A DNA stretch of 64,000 bases from HGM04593 sp045613945 (GTDB lineage Bacteria; Bacteroidota; Bacteroidia; Bacteroidales; Bacteroidaceae), in the NCBI GenBank assembly GCA_045613945.1, contig JAZLBZ010000002.1, positions 1 through 64,000 of the forward strand, written 5' to 3'. Below, in pieces: positions 25,126 to 33,630 of this stretch (its first letter is position 1; each line of letters opens with the position of its first letter). The position numbers and the translations under genes are program-made. The notes beneath the pieces were generated by a model. The model was not told where the DNA came from and searched no databases. It was given only the letters and a program-made list of their open reading frames with translations.

Positions 25126-27096
25126 ATGTATCATATAGAACAATTAAGAAGCAAGGAGATTGCCGATTTGCAGTCAATTGCTCAGGATTTAGGAATTAAA
25201 GGAATCAAGTCGCTTGGTCGTGACGAACTGATTTATCGTATTCTTGACGGTCAGGCTATGCAGAACAGCAAAAGCGGTGCGCCTGCTGTGGTAAAGGAGG
25301 AGAATAGAATGAACCGCCGGGAGCATCGCCGTAACCGCATTCATTCCGATGCGCCAAGCAAGGTATACACTGCCACAGGCGATAAGGCAGTCAAGGCTGA
25401 AAAGGATGAACCTAAGAAACAGAAACCCGAGCAGGAGGCTGTAAAGGCTCCCGAGAAGGCTGTTGCACAGCCTGCAGTGGAGGAAAAGAACGTTGCACCG
25501 GCACCCGAGGCTGCCGCTCCCCAGGCTGGTGATGGTTCTCCAAAACAGAAGAAACGTGGCCGCAAATCAAAGGGTGAAAAGGCAAGTCAGGAGACTGTAC
25601 CGGCCGAGTCTGTACAGGCAGAAAGTGCTCCCGTAGAGCAGCCTGTGGAGACCGAACGTAAGGAGCAGGAACCAAGTAATGAGCAGGCTCCCAAGAAGCG
25701 TGGTCGCAAACCAAAGAACAAGGCGGTTGAGCAGCCGTCAGAAGCGGCTACGGCAGAGCCTGCGGTTGAGCCGGTGTCAGAGGACGAAGGTGAGGCTTTC
25801 GTTGCAATAGAGAACCTGCCAAGCGATTCAACGGAACTTCCTGCAGAACTTGCCAACAAGTTCGAGAAGAGCAACAAGGAGCATAGAAAGAACGACAAGA
25901 AACAGCAGTATCAGAACAATGAAAAGCGTGAGCCGGTACAGCCCGAGGAGCAGCCAGCGCCAGTCAAGCAGTATGATTTTGCCGATGTGCTGCGCGTTGA
26001 GGGTGTGCTTGAGATAATGCCCGACAACTATGGCTTTTTGCGTTCTTCCGACTACAACTATCTTGCATCGCCCGATGATGTATATGTCTCGCAGTCACAG
26101 ATTAAACTCTACGGCCTAAAGACCGGCGATGTTGTCGAGGGTATAATACGCCCCGCATCGGCCGGCGAAAAATATTTCCCGCTTGTAAAGGTTAACCGCA
26201 TCAACGGTCTCTCGCCCGAACTTGTGCGTGACCGCGTGTCGTTCGAGAACCTCACCCCACTGTTCCCCAATGAGAAATTTACACTCTGTGCAGGCAGTTA
26301 CGATAACCTGTCGGCACGTGTTGTGGACCTCTTCTCGCCAATTGGCAAGGGACAGCGCGGTCTCATTGTGGCACAACCCAAGACCGGTAAGACAATGCTC
26401 TTGAAGGATATTGCAAACGCTATTGCTGCTAACCACCCCGAGGCATATATGATTATGCTGCTCATCGACGAGCGCCCCGAGGAGGTTACCGACATGGCGC
26501 GCAGTGTGAATGCCGAGGTTATTGCCTCTACATTTGACGAACCAGCCGAGCGTCACGTGAAGATTGCCGGCATTGTGCTTGAGCGTGCAAAGAGAATGGT
26601 TGAGTGTGGTCATGACGTGGTTATCTTCCTAGATTCAATCACACGTCTTGCACGTGCTTATAATACCGTTTCTCCCGCATCGGGCAAGGTGCTCTCGGGC
26701 GGTGTCGATGCCAATGCACTGCACAAGCCCAAGCGTCTCTTTGGTGCTGCACGTAACATTGAGAATGGCGGTTCGCTCACCATCATTGCAACAGCCCTCA
26801 TTGATACCGGCTCAAAGATGGACGAGGTGATTTTTGAGGAGTTCAAGGGTACCGGTAACATGGAGTTGCAACTCGACCGCTCGCTTGCAAACAAACGCAT
26901 TTTCCCTGCGGTGAACATCATAGCATCGTCTACCCGTCGCGACGACTTGTTGCTTGACCGTCAGACACTTGACCGCATGTGGATTCTGCGCAAGTACCTG
27001 TCGGACATGACACCGATTGAAGCAATGGAGTTTGTCAAGGACAGGCTCGAGAGAACAAAGGATAATGACGAGTTTCTTTTGAGCATGAACTCTTGA
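25126..27096 (+). CDS. rho: Transcription termination factor Rho with long disordered insert
   Basis: A 656-residue Rho; typical enterobacterial Rho is ~420. The SAP-like Rho_N region is residues ~1-45. A low-complexity region rich in Glu, Lys, Pro, Ala and Gln (about 50-280) contains two near-identical K-K-R-G-R-K-x-K basic motifs. The cold-shock RNA-binding domain follows (GVLEIMPDNYGFLR), then the RecA-like ATPase with Walker A PKTGKT (Lys about 422), Walker B VVIFLDSITRLARAYN and the R-loop. The enzyme is an RNA-dependent helicase that ends transcription. A disordered Rho region has been reported to drive phase separation in Bacteroides thetaiotaomicron; this insert is similar in position and composition. 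Confidence 0.97.
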   Translation: MYHIEQLRSKEIADLQSIAQDLGIKGIKSLGRDELIYRILDGQAMQNSKSGAPAVVKEENRMNRREHRRNRIHSDAPSKVYTATGDKAVKAEKDEPKKQKPEQEAVKAPEKAVAQPAVEEKNVAPAPEAAAPQAGDGSPKQKKRGRKSKGEKASQETVPAESVQAESAPVEQPVETERKEQEPSNEQAPKKRGRKPKNKAVEQPSEAATAEPAVEPVSEDEGEAFVAIENLPSDSTELPAELANKFEKSNKEHRKNDKKQQYQNNEKREPVQPEEQPAPVKQYDFADVLRVEGVLEIMPDNYGFLRSSDYNYLASPDDVYVSQSQIKLYGLKTGDVVEGIIRPASAGEKYFPLVKVNRINGLSPELVRDRVSFENLTPLFPNEKFTLCAGSYDNLSARVVDLFSPIGKGQRGLIVAQPKTGKTMLLKDIANAIAANHPEAYMIMLLIDERPEEVTDMARSVNAEVIASTFDEPAERHVKIAGIVLERAKRMVECGHDVVIFLDSITRLARAYNTVSPASGKVLSGGVDANALHKPKRLFGAARNIENGGSLTIIATALIDTGSKMDEVIFEEFKGTGNMELQLDRSLANKRIFPAVNIIASSTRRDDLLLDRQTLDRMWILRKYLSDMTPIEAMEFVKDRLERTKDNDEFLLSMNS

Positions 27097-27100
27097 TTTT

Positions 27101-27160
27101 GGAATGACTAAAAAGATAAACTTCTGCGTTAACGCAGAAGTTTATCTTTTTAGTCATTCC
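27101..27160 (+). terminator. Terminator of rho, perfect 30-bp arms
   Basis: Positions 27101-27130 and 27131-27160 are exact reverse complements around GTTAAC. The inner GC-rich part (CTTCTGCG...CGCAGAAG) is followed by TTTATCTTTTT on the plus strand, so it can end rho transcription. The mirrored A-run also makes it usable in the other direction. A 60-base perfect palindrome is unusually long for a terminator. Confidence 0.8.
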
Positions 27161-27169
27161 AAATATTGA

Positions 27170-27319
27170 TAACTTTGGTATGTTACAACTGAAAGGGCAG
27201 AGGATATAGAGGTAGCTCCAGACTATTTTGGTAATATAACTCTTGACAAAGACGCCTTGGACCAGTATTTTAGGTTTAGCAACTATCAAGATATCTATCG
27301 TGATGTTCCTGGATGGTAA
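27170..27319 (+). other. Leftover coding fragment or small transcript between two hairpins
   Basis: Between the rho terminator and the next hairpin lies a -7-like TAACTTTG (27170-27177). An open frame of about 47 codons with no start runs to a TAA at 27317-27319; its residues (for instance EDIEVAPDYFGNITLDKD and YQDIYRDVPGW) look protein-like. It may be the tail of a lost gene or part of a small RNA of about 180 nt that ends at the 27315-27365 hairpin. I do not recognise the family. Confidence 0.35.
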
Positions 27320-27365
27320 ATTTAAGCGGGTGACCACTTTTAATGGTCACCCGCTTAAATTTACC
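27315..27365 (-). terminator. Terminator of the DUF3127 gene
   Basis: Perfect 22-base arms (27315-27336 and 27344-27365) around a 7-base loop lie 10 bases after the DUF3127 stop codon. The GC-rich core (GCGGGTGACCA and its complement) is flanked by AAATTT on both sides, so it may work in both directions. Confidence 0.75.
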
Positions 27366-27375
27366 GTATCACTCT

Positions 27376-27744
27376 TTAGAATGGCAGGTCGTCGGGGTCG
27401 TTTGCTGCCTTGCCGAAGTCGGGTACCTCAACCTTTGGTGCGTTGATGACCGGTGTCTCTGCCGGTGCAGGGGCTGCGCCACGCTCTACTCTCCATGCAC
27501 GGATGTCGTTGTACCAACGGCCGTTGTACTCGCGTGCGTTGATGTCGAACGATACTGTGAGCTCGTCGCCTGCCTGAATGTTAAACTGTGATATCTTGTC
27601 TGCGCCGAATACGTTAAAGCAAAGTTTCTTTGGGAACTGCTCGTGTGTCTCCAATACGTATTCCTGCATTTTCCACTCGTTTCCTGTCTTTGATACGCCG
27701 CCTCTCTCGGGAAGCACTGCGATGATTTTTCCTGTAATCTCCAT
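27376..27744 (-). CDS. DUF3127 protein, single-stranded-DNA-binding-like
   Basis: A 122-residue protein of the Bacteroidetes DUF3127 family. It has an OB-fold-like order of strands (MEITGKIIAVLP, KMQEYVLETHEQFPKKLCFNVFG, DELTVSFDINAREYNGRWYNDIRAW). A Pro/Ala linker and an acidic tip DPDDLPF resemble the protein-interaction tail of SSB. I infer binding to single-stranded DNA or to SSB partners. The ATG at 27742-27744 was chosen because the family begins MEITGK; upstream codons are an AT-rich promoter region with a -7-like TATTTTCG. Confidence 0.85.
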   Translation of the reverse strand: MEITGKIIAVLPERGGVSKTGNEWKMQEYVLETHEQFPKKLCFNVFGADKISQFNIQAGDELTVSFDINAREYNGRWYNDIRAWRVERGAAPAPAETPVINAPKVEVPDFGKAANDPDDLPF

Positions 27745-27836
27745 AGTTTTCTTTAAATTGTGGGCGAAAATAGTTCTTTTATTCACGAAATGCAATTTTT
27801 TTCGCTTCATTTTTACTACTTTCTATATATTTAGTT

Positions 27837-27844
27837 TATCTTTG
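27837..27844 (+). promoter_or_regulatory. -7 element of the dnaN promoter
   Basis: TATCTTTG lies 62 bases before the dnaN ATG. The leader contains an alternating CG tract (about 27851-27866) that could fold. No -33 match is visible. Confidence 0.6.
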
Positions 27845-27906
27845 TAGGTACTACGCGCGCGAGCGCGAAGACTATTGAACCGCAAATTAATTAAAATTTT
27901 TATACT

Positions 27907-29031
27907 ATGAATTTTACAGTATCAAGCTCTTTGCTGTCGTCTCGCTTGCAGACTATCAGCCGTGTAATCAATTCAAAGAACACTATTCCTGTGCTGGATT
28001 GTGTATTGTTCGAACTTGAGGGCAACAAACTTACTTTGACAGCCTCGGACCCCGACAACACGCTTAACACTTCTCTTGAGGTTGTGGATTGCTCAGAGGA
28101 TTTCAACTTTGCAATCTCTTCGAAGATTCTCATTGACTCATTGAAGGAGATTTCGGAGCAGCCTATTCGTTTCGATGTTAAGAAAGAGACTCTTGAGATA
28201 ACAATCTACTACCAGAACGGTAAGTACAGCCTTGTTGGACAGAATGCCGACGAGTATCCATCGGCTGCTGTGCTTGGCGAGAGTGCTGTTGCTATCAATG
28301 TGCCTACAAAGGTGCTTTCTAGCGGAATCTCTTGCTCTTTGTTTGCGGCTGCCGACGATGAGGTGCGCCCTGTGATGTGCGGTGTGTACTTTGACTTTGC
28401 TCCCGAGAGCATTACATTGGTTGCTTCTGACGGCCACAAACTGGTTCGTTGCCGCGACTACTCGGTAACCGGTGCCGAGAAATCGGCTTTCATCCTTCCA
28501 AAGAAGCCTGCTACACTCTTGAAGAACTTGCTTGGCAAGGACGAGCAGGAGGATGTTGCTGTTGAGTTTGATGGCCGTTTTGCAATCTTTGATATGGGCG
28601 AGTACAAGCTTGTATGCCGCCTCTTTGATGGCCGTTACCCCAACTATAACTCTGTAATTCCACAGAATAACCCGCATAAACTCACTGTTGACCGCGCTGC
28701 GCTCATCAGCACATTGCGCCGTGTTGCAATCTTCTCTTCACAGGTGAGCCTTATCAAACTGCACCTCGAGGAGAACAAGGTGGTCATTTCGGCTCAGGAT
28801 ACAGATTTCTCAACATCGGCCGAGGAGAGCATCGCTTGCAGTTATGATGGCGCTACAATGAACATTGGTTTCCGCGCGTCGTTCCTCATTGATATTCTCA
28901 ACAACACTCCAGGTCAGGATGTGGTAATTGAACTTGCCGATCCTTCACGTGCCGGTGTTATTGTTCCTGCCGAGCAGGTTGACAAGCAGGAACTCCTGAT
29001 GCTGTTGATGCCAATGATGCTTACAGACTAA
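27907..29031 (+). CDS. dnaN: DNA polymerase III sliding clamp (beta subunit)
   Basis: A 374-residue beta clamp of normal length with three similar domains (about 1-120, 128-245, 248-374). Visible family marks are the MNFTVSSSLLSSRLQTISRVI opening, the SDGHKLVRCR loop, DGRYPNYNSVIPQ and the C-terminal LLMPM. It encircles DNA, gives the polymerase processivity and recruits repair factors. As usual in Bacteroidetes it is not next to dnaA. It is the first gene of a long plus-strand run; the exonuclease starts 10 bases later. Confidence 0.97.
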   Translation: MNFTVSSSLLSSRLQTISRVINSKNTIPVLDCVLFELEGNKLTLTASDPDNTLNTSLEVVDCSEDFNFAISSKILIDSLKEISEQPIRFDVKKETLEITIYYQNGKYSLVGQNADEYPSAAVLGESAVAINVPTKVLSSGISCSLFAAADDEVRPVMCGVYFDFAPESITLVASDGHKLVRCRDYSVTGAEKSAFILPKKPATLLKNLLGKDEQEDVAVEFDGRFAIFDMGEYKLVCRLFDGRYPNYNSVIPQNNPHKLTVDRAALISTLRRVAIFSSQVSLIKLHLEENKVVISAQDTDFSTSAEESIACSYDGATMNIGFRASFLIDILNNTPGQDVVIELADPSRAGVIVPAEQVDKQELLMLLMPMMLTD

Positions 29032-29041
29032 CAGATAGTTT

Positions 29042-29809
29042 ATGAAACTGAATCTGGTAAAACCGATAATATTCTTCGACCTTGAAACAACCGGTACCGA
29101 TTTCTCAAAGGACCGCATTGTTGAGATTTGCTACATTAAGGTGTTCCCCGATGGTAGGGAGGTCGAATATACAAAACGCATCAACCCCGAGATGCATATC
29201 CCAGAGGGTGCTTCGGCTGTGCATGGTATTTATGATGCCGATGTTAAGGACTGCCCCACATTCAAGGAGGTGGCACGCGAGATTGCCAATGAGTTTGAGG
29301 GTAGCGACGTTGCCGGTTTCAACTCGAACCGTTTCGATTTGCCAATGCTTGCTGAGGAGTTTCTGCGCGCACAGGTTGATATTGACTTGTCACGTCTGAG
29401 GGCTATTGATGTGCAGGTGCTCTATCACAAGCGTGAGCCACGTACATTGTCGGCGGCCTATAAGTTCTACTGTGGCGAGGTGCTTGAGGATGCGCATAGT
29501 GCGCTTGCCGATACCCGCGCTACATACGAGGTGCTAAAGGCTCAGTTGTCGCACTATGACGATATGCCAAACGACATTGAGGCTCTTTCAAAGGAGTCTG
29601 CATTTACCAATAATGTCGATTTTGCGGGTCGCATTGTGTATGACGAGAAAGGCAAGGAGGTTTTCAACTTTGGCAAATACAAAGGCATGCCTGTTGATGC
29701 TGTGCTTGACCGCGATCCAAGTTATTACAGTTGGATGATGAACGGTGATTTCTCGCTCAATACAAAACAGGTGCTTACCCGCATAAAACTTCGCGGAATG
29801 AAGAAATGA
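29042..29809 (+). CDS. DnaQ-like 3'-5' exonuclease
   Basis: A 255-residue DEDDh exonuclease. Exo I is FFDLETTG (Asp and Glu), Exo II is GFNSNRFDLPML and Exo III is HSALADTRAT with the His and Asp. It is probably a proofreading or repair exonuclease. The C-terminal ~60 residues (FNFGKYKGMPVDAVLDRDPSYYSWM) form the DUF3820-like module often attached to such nucleases. Its place immediately after dnaN supports a replication-linked role. Confidence 0.92.
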   Translation: MKLNLVKPIIFFDLETTGTDFSKDRIVEICYIKVFPDGREVEYTKRINPEMHIPEGASAVHGIYDADVKDCPTFKEVAREIANEFEGSDVAGFNSNRFDLPMLAEEFLRAQVDIDLSRLRAIDVQVLYHKREPRTLSAAYKFYCGEVLEDAHSALADTRATYEVLKAQLSHYDDMPNDIEALSKESAFTNNVDFAGRIVYDEKGKEVFNFGKYKGMPVDAVLDRDPSYYSWMMNGDFSLNTKQVLTRIKLRGMKK

Positions 29810-29861
29810 GCAAGGTGGCAGCAGTGCGCTGCCCACTTTGTATAAAACTGAAAAAAAGGAG

Positions 29862-31946
29862 ATGCTAAAAGGAAAGAATATAGTTTTGGGTGTGACCGGC
29901 AGCATTGCCGCCTACAAGGCCGCAGTGCTTGTGCGCCTGCTGGTTAAGGAGGGCGCTACAGTGCAGGTGGTTATGACACCGTCGGCAAAGGACTTCATCA
30001 CTCCGCTTACAATGTCTACATTGTCGGGCCGTCCGGTGATGTGTGACTTCTTCCAAAGCGACAACGGTGCCTGGAACAGCCATGTGGAACTTGGCCTTTG
30101 GGCCGATGCCATGATTGTTGCGCCTGCAACAGCATCGACACTTGGAAAGATGGCAAATGGCGTTGCCGACAACCTGCTTGTCACAACCTATCTCTCAATG
30201 AAGGCTCCGGTGTTCATTGCCCCTGCAATGGACCTTGATATGTATGCCCATCCGTCGACACAGCGCAATGTGGAGATTCTCAAGGGGTATGGCAACCACA
30301 TCATTGAGGCTGCGTCGGGCGAACTTGCAAGCCATTTGCGCGGCAAGGGACGCCTGGAAGAGCCCGAGGCGATTGTTGAGCGCATCAAAGATTTTTTTTT
30401 AGGCAGTAGGGCGCTGGCGGGCAAGAAGGTGCTTGTGACAGCGGGTCCTACATATGAGAAGATTGACCCGGTACGTTTCATAGGCAACTACTCAAGCGGC
30501 AAGATGGGATTTGCCATTGCCGAGGAGTGCGCGGCGCAGGGCGCCGACGTGACGCTTGTTGCGGGCCCGGTGTCGTTGGAGTGCAAGCATCCCGGAGTGA
30601 AGAGGGTAGATGTCGAGTCGGCGCGCGAGATGTACGATGCGGCGATGAGTGCCTTCCCCTCTTGCGATGTTGCAGTGCTTTCGGCGGCTGTCGCCGATTA
30701 CCGCCCAGCGCAGTGCGCGCCGGTGAAGATGAAGCGTACAGCCGATGATATGTTCATTGAACTTACTCCAAACAGTGACATTGCAGCATCTTTGGGTGCT
30801 GTCAAGGGTGAAGGCCAGATGCTTGTTGGCTTTGCTCTTGAGACAAACAATGCCGAGGAGAATGCACGCCTGAAACTTGAGAAGAAGAACCTTGATTTCA
30901 TTGTGCTCAATTCGCTTGAGGACAAGGGCGCTGGTTTTGCCTGTGACACAAACAAGGTTACAATCATAGACAGGAACGGAAAGAGTGATTTCCCGTTGAA
31001 GAGCAAGAAGGATGTGGCAAAAGATATTGTCGCGCACATTGCAAGATTGCTGACTGTGCTTGCCTTTATGCTGCTGCCCCTGTCGGCAAGTGCCGAGGGC
31101 GAGGAACTCAATGCCAATGTAACACTCAATGCCTCAAAGGTGCAGGGCTCGAATACCGAGGTTTTTACACAACTCGAGGAGGCGCTCAAGGCATTTATCA
31201 ATGACCGCAAGTGGACTCCCAATGTATATGAGGAGGCCGAACGTATCAACTGCAATTTTACATTTGTGGTGAACTCCTATGCCAACGATGGCTCTTTCGA
31301 CTGCTCTCTGATGGTGCAGGCTTCGCGTCCGGTATTCGGTGCGTCGTACACATCGACGCTTTTTCTCTACGAGGACAAGAGTATAAAGTTCAAGTATCAG
31401 CCTTTTGACCGCCTGGAGTTTGTAGAGGACAACCTTGATAACAATCTCACAGCAGTCATTGCGTTCTATGTGTACCTGATTGTTGGTATGGACCTTGATT
31501 CTATGGGAGAACTTGGCGGCAGCGAGTTTCTTAACAAGGCGCTTACGATAGCAAATAATGCGCAGACTCTTGGTGATGTGGGCTGGCGTGCCGGCAGCAG
31601 CAATAATAACCGCTATTCCATAATCGATGATTATATGAACGGTGCAATGGAGCCTGTGCGCAAACTTATGTACAAGTACCATCGTCTAGGTCTGGATACA
31701 ATGTTCAAGAGTGCCGATGGCGGGCGCAAGGCAATAACGGAGAGTATTTCCCTGTTGAAGAAGGCATACGAGGATCGTCCAATGGCCTATTTTACAAAAC
31801 TCTTTACCGAGTATAAGGTAGATGAGATTGTAAACGTCTATTCAAAGTGTACCCCCGAGGAGAAGAAGACTGTTGTCGAGATACTGACGGAGATTAATCC
31901 TTCGTTGTCTTCGGAGTGGGACAAGATAACAAGAAGCAATAATTAA
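29862..31946 (+). CDS. coaBC: CoaBC fused in frame to a DUF4835 exported domain
   Basis: One frame of 694 residues. Residues 1-~400 are complete CoaBC, which joins cysteine to 4'-phosphopantothenate and decarboxylates the product on the way to coenzyme A. Visible are GVTGSIAAYK (flavin site), the SHVELG active His, the APAMDLDMY lid and, in CoaB, AGPTYEKIDPVRFIGNYSSGKMG. With no stop the frame runs into a hydrophobic signal-peptide-like stretch (about 394-411, ARLLTVLAFMLLPLSASA) and a DUF4835 domain (412-694, NANVTLNASKVQGSN...), normally a separate exported protein encoded next to coaBC. The ATG at 29862 has an AAAGGAG site. TTG 31047, GTG 31056 or ATG 31068 could start the second part separately. 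It could be a true fusion, stop loss or assembly error. Confidence 0.88.
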   Translation: MLKGKNIVLGVTGSIAAYKAAVLVRLLVKEGATVQVVMTPSAKDFITPLTMSTLSGRPVMCDFFQSDNGAWNSHVELGLWADAMIVAPATASTLGKMANGVADNLLVTTYLSMKAPVFIAPAMDLDMYAHPSTQRNVEILKGYGNHIIEAASGELASHLRGKGRLEEPEAIVERIKDFFLGSRALAGKKVLVTAGPTYEKIDPVRFIGNYSSGKMGFAIAEECAAQGADVTLVAGPVSLECKHPGVKRVDVESAREMYDAAMSAFPSCDVAVLSAAVADYRPAQCAPVKMKRTADDMFIELTPNSDIAASLGAVKGEGQMLVGFALETNNAEENARLKLEKKNLDFIVLNSLEDKGAGFACDTNKVTIIDRNGKSDFPLKSKKDVAKDIVAHIARLLTVLAFMLLPLSASAEGEELNANVTLNASKVQGSNTEVFTQLEEALKAFINDRKWTPNVYEEAERINCNFTFVVNSYANDGSFDCSLMVQASRPVFGASYTSTLFLYEDKSIKFKYQPFDRLEFVEDNLDNNLTAVIAFYVYLIVGMDLDSMGELGGSEFLNKALTIANNAQTLGDVGWRAGSSNNNRYSIIDDYMNGAMEPVRKLMYKYHRLGLDTMFKSADGGRKAITESISLLKKAYEDRPMAYFTKLFTEYKVDEIVNVYSKCTPEEKKTVVEILTEINPSLSSEWDKITRSNN

Positions 31947-31956
31947 GAAGCACATA

Positions 31957-33618
31957 ATGCTTAGACATATATCAATACGTAATTTTGCACTTATAGAGCG
32001 TGTAGAGGTTGATTTCTCTACAGGCTTCTCTGTCATTACGGGTGAGACCGGACATGGCAAGTCGGTCTTTCTTGGTGCAATGTCGGTGCTGTTGGGGCAG
32101 CGCTCCGATGCAAAGGCGGTGCGCGAAGGTGCCGACCGCTGTGTCATTGAGGGCTGTTTCGATATCTCCGATTTTGCGTTGCAGGCGTGGTTCGATGAGA
32201 ACGACCTGGACTATGACAACGAGTGCATTGTGCGCCGCGAGGTGGCTGCAACGGGGCGTAGCAGGGCATTTGTCAACGATACTCCGGTATCGGTGGCTCA
32301 GCTTAAGGAACTTGGCGCACGCCTTATGGATATACACTCGCAGCACCAGAATTTGCTGTTGGGCGACAGGAACTACCAGCTCCGTGTGCTCGATATTCTC
32401 TCCGGCAACAGGTCAATGCTTGACGGCTACAGGGTGCAGTATGATGAATATCGTGCATTGAACGGCGAACTTAAAAAACTGAAGGAGGCGCTTGAGAGTA
32501 GTCGCCGCGACGAGGAGTGGCTCCGTTTTCAGCTTGAGGAACTCGAGTCTGCGAAACTCACCGATGGCGAGGTGGAAAGTCTTGAACAGGAGGTGAGCGA
32601 ACTGTCGCATGCCGAGGAGATACAGGCAGCACTCTATGGCGCTTGTACCGGTATTGACGGCGAGGGCAACAGTCTTGTACAGGCATTGCGCGAGTCGGCA
32701 AGTGCTCTTTCGCGCATATCGTCGCACTACAGTGCGGCAGGCGAGTTAGCCGACCGTCTTGAGAACTGCTACATTGAACTCAAGGATTGCTGCAGCGAGA
32801 TGGAGCAGCGTGCAGGGCGTGTGCAGTATTCGCCCGACAGGCTGGAGTATGTGGAACGTCGCCTGGCTATGATATATGACCTGCAGAAGAAGCATCGCGT
32901 TGAGTCGGTTGCTGCTCTGTTGGCTCTTGCCGCCGATTTTGCCGTACGTCTTGAGAAGATTGAGTGTGGCGATGATGATATCAAGGCGTTGGAGCGTCGC
33001 ATAGATTCGCTTGGCAAGGAATTGACAAAGTCGGCCGGTGAAATTACAAAGGTCCGCAAGGCGAGTGCGCAGCATCTGCAAAAGGAGATGGTGGCAATCC
33101 TGGTCAATCTTGGCATGCCAATGATTCGCTTTGAGGTGAGTTTTGAACCCACAGATGGTTTCACTTCTCTCGGTTGCGATGTCATCACATTCCTTTTCTC
33201 GGCTAACAGCAGCAGTGCGCCGCAGCCGTTGAGTGATGTTGCATCGGGTGGTGAGATGGCACGTGTCATGCTTGCCCTAAAGTCTCTTGTAGCATCGGGA
33301 ACCAGTCAGCCTACGCTCATTTTTGATGAGGTGGACACCGGCGTATCGGGTGTGCTTGCCGAGCGTATGGGCCGCATGATGCAGCAGATGGGCTGTGCCA
33401 ATCGTCAGGTGCTCAGCATTACACATCTGCCACAGGTAGCGGCTTTGGGCTCGCGTCACTACAAGGTGCACAAGGAGGAGACCGCAAATGGTACAGTAAC
33501 AGATATAGTAGAACTTGAACAACAGGAGAGGGTGCGAGAGATAGCGCAGATGATGAGCGGAGAGGTGCTCACCGATGCTGCGCTCAATGCAGCCAATCTA
33601 TTGTTGTCACAATCTTAA
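31957..33618 (+). CDS. recN: DNA repair protein RecN
   Basis: A 553-residue SMC-like ATPase that helps hold and repair double-strand breaks. It opens with LRHISIRNFALIERVEVDF. Walker A is GETGHGKS; His replaces the usual Ala but GxxxxGKS is kept. A central coiled coil (about 155-370) follows, then the signature DVASGGEMARVMLALK and Walker B TLIFDEVDTGVSG, followed by the H-loop SITHLPQVAA. Length is normal. The gene starts ten bases after the fused coaBC frame, consistent with the common coaBC-DUF4835-recN order. Confidence 0.96.
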   Translation: MLRHISIRNFALIERVEVDFSTGFSVITGETGHGKSVFLGAMSVLLGQRSDAKAVREGADRCVIEGCFDISDFALQAWFDENDLDYDNECIVRREVAATGRSRAFVNDTPVSVAQLKELGARLMDIHSQHQNLLLGDRNYQLRVLDILSGNRSMLDGYRVQYDEYRALNGELKKLKEALESSRRDEEWLRFQLEELESAKLTDGEVESLEQEVSELSHAEEIQAALYGACTGIDGEGNSLVQALRESASALSRISSHYSAAGELADRLENCYIELKDCCSEMEQRAGRVQYSPDRLEYVERRLAMIYDLQKKHRVESVAALLALAADFAVRLEKIECGDDDIKALERRIDSLGKELTKSAGEITKVRKASAQHLQKEMVAILVNLGMPMIRFEVSFEPTDGFTSLGCDVITFLFSANSSSAPQPLSDVASGGEMARVMLALKSLVASGTSQPTLIFDEVDTGVSGVLAERMGRMMQQMGCANRQVLSITHLPQVAALGSRHYKVHKEETANGTVTDIVELEQQERVREIAQMMSGEVLTDAALNAANLLLSQS

Positions 33619-33630
33619 TAGAGTTTAATC

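Noticed and set aside
27101..27160. The 60-base perfect palindrome as a mobile-element end
   Set aside because: It sits immediately after the rho stop, has terminator-like composition, and no matching end or target duplication was seen nearby.
27851..27866. Alternating CG tract in the dnaN leader as a regulatory element
   Set aside because: Too short and without a clear stem or known motif; mentioned only under the promoter.
32043..32070. RecN Walker A reading GETGHGKS as a defective ATP site
   Set aside because: The essential GxxxxGKS residues are kept; only a variable position differs.
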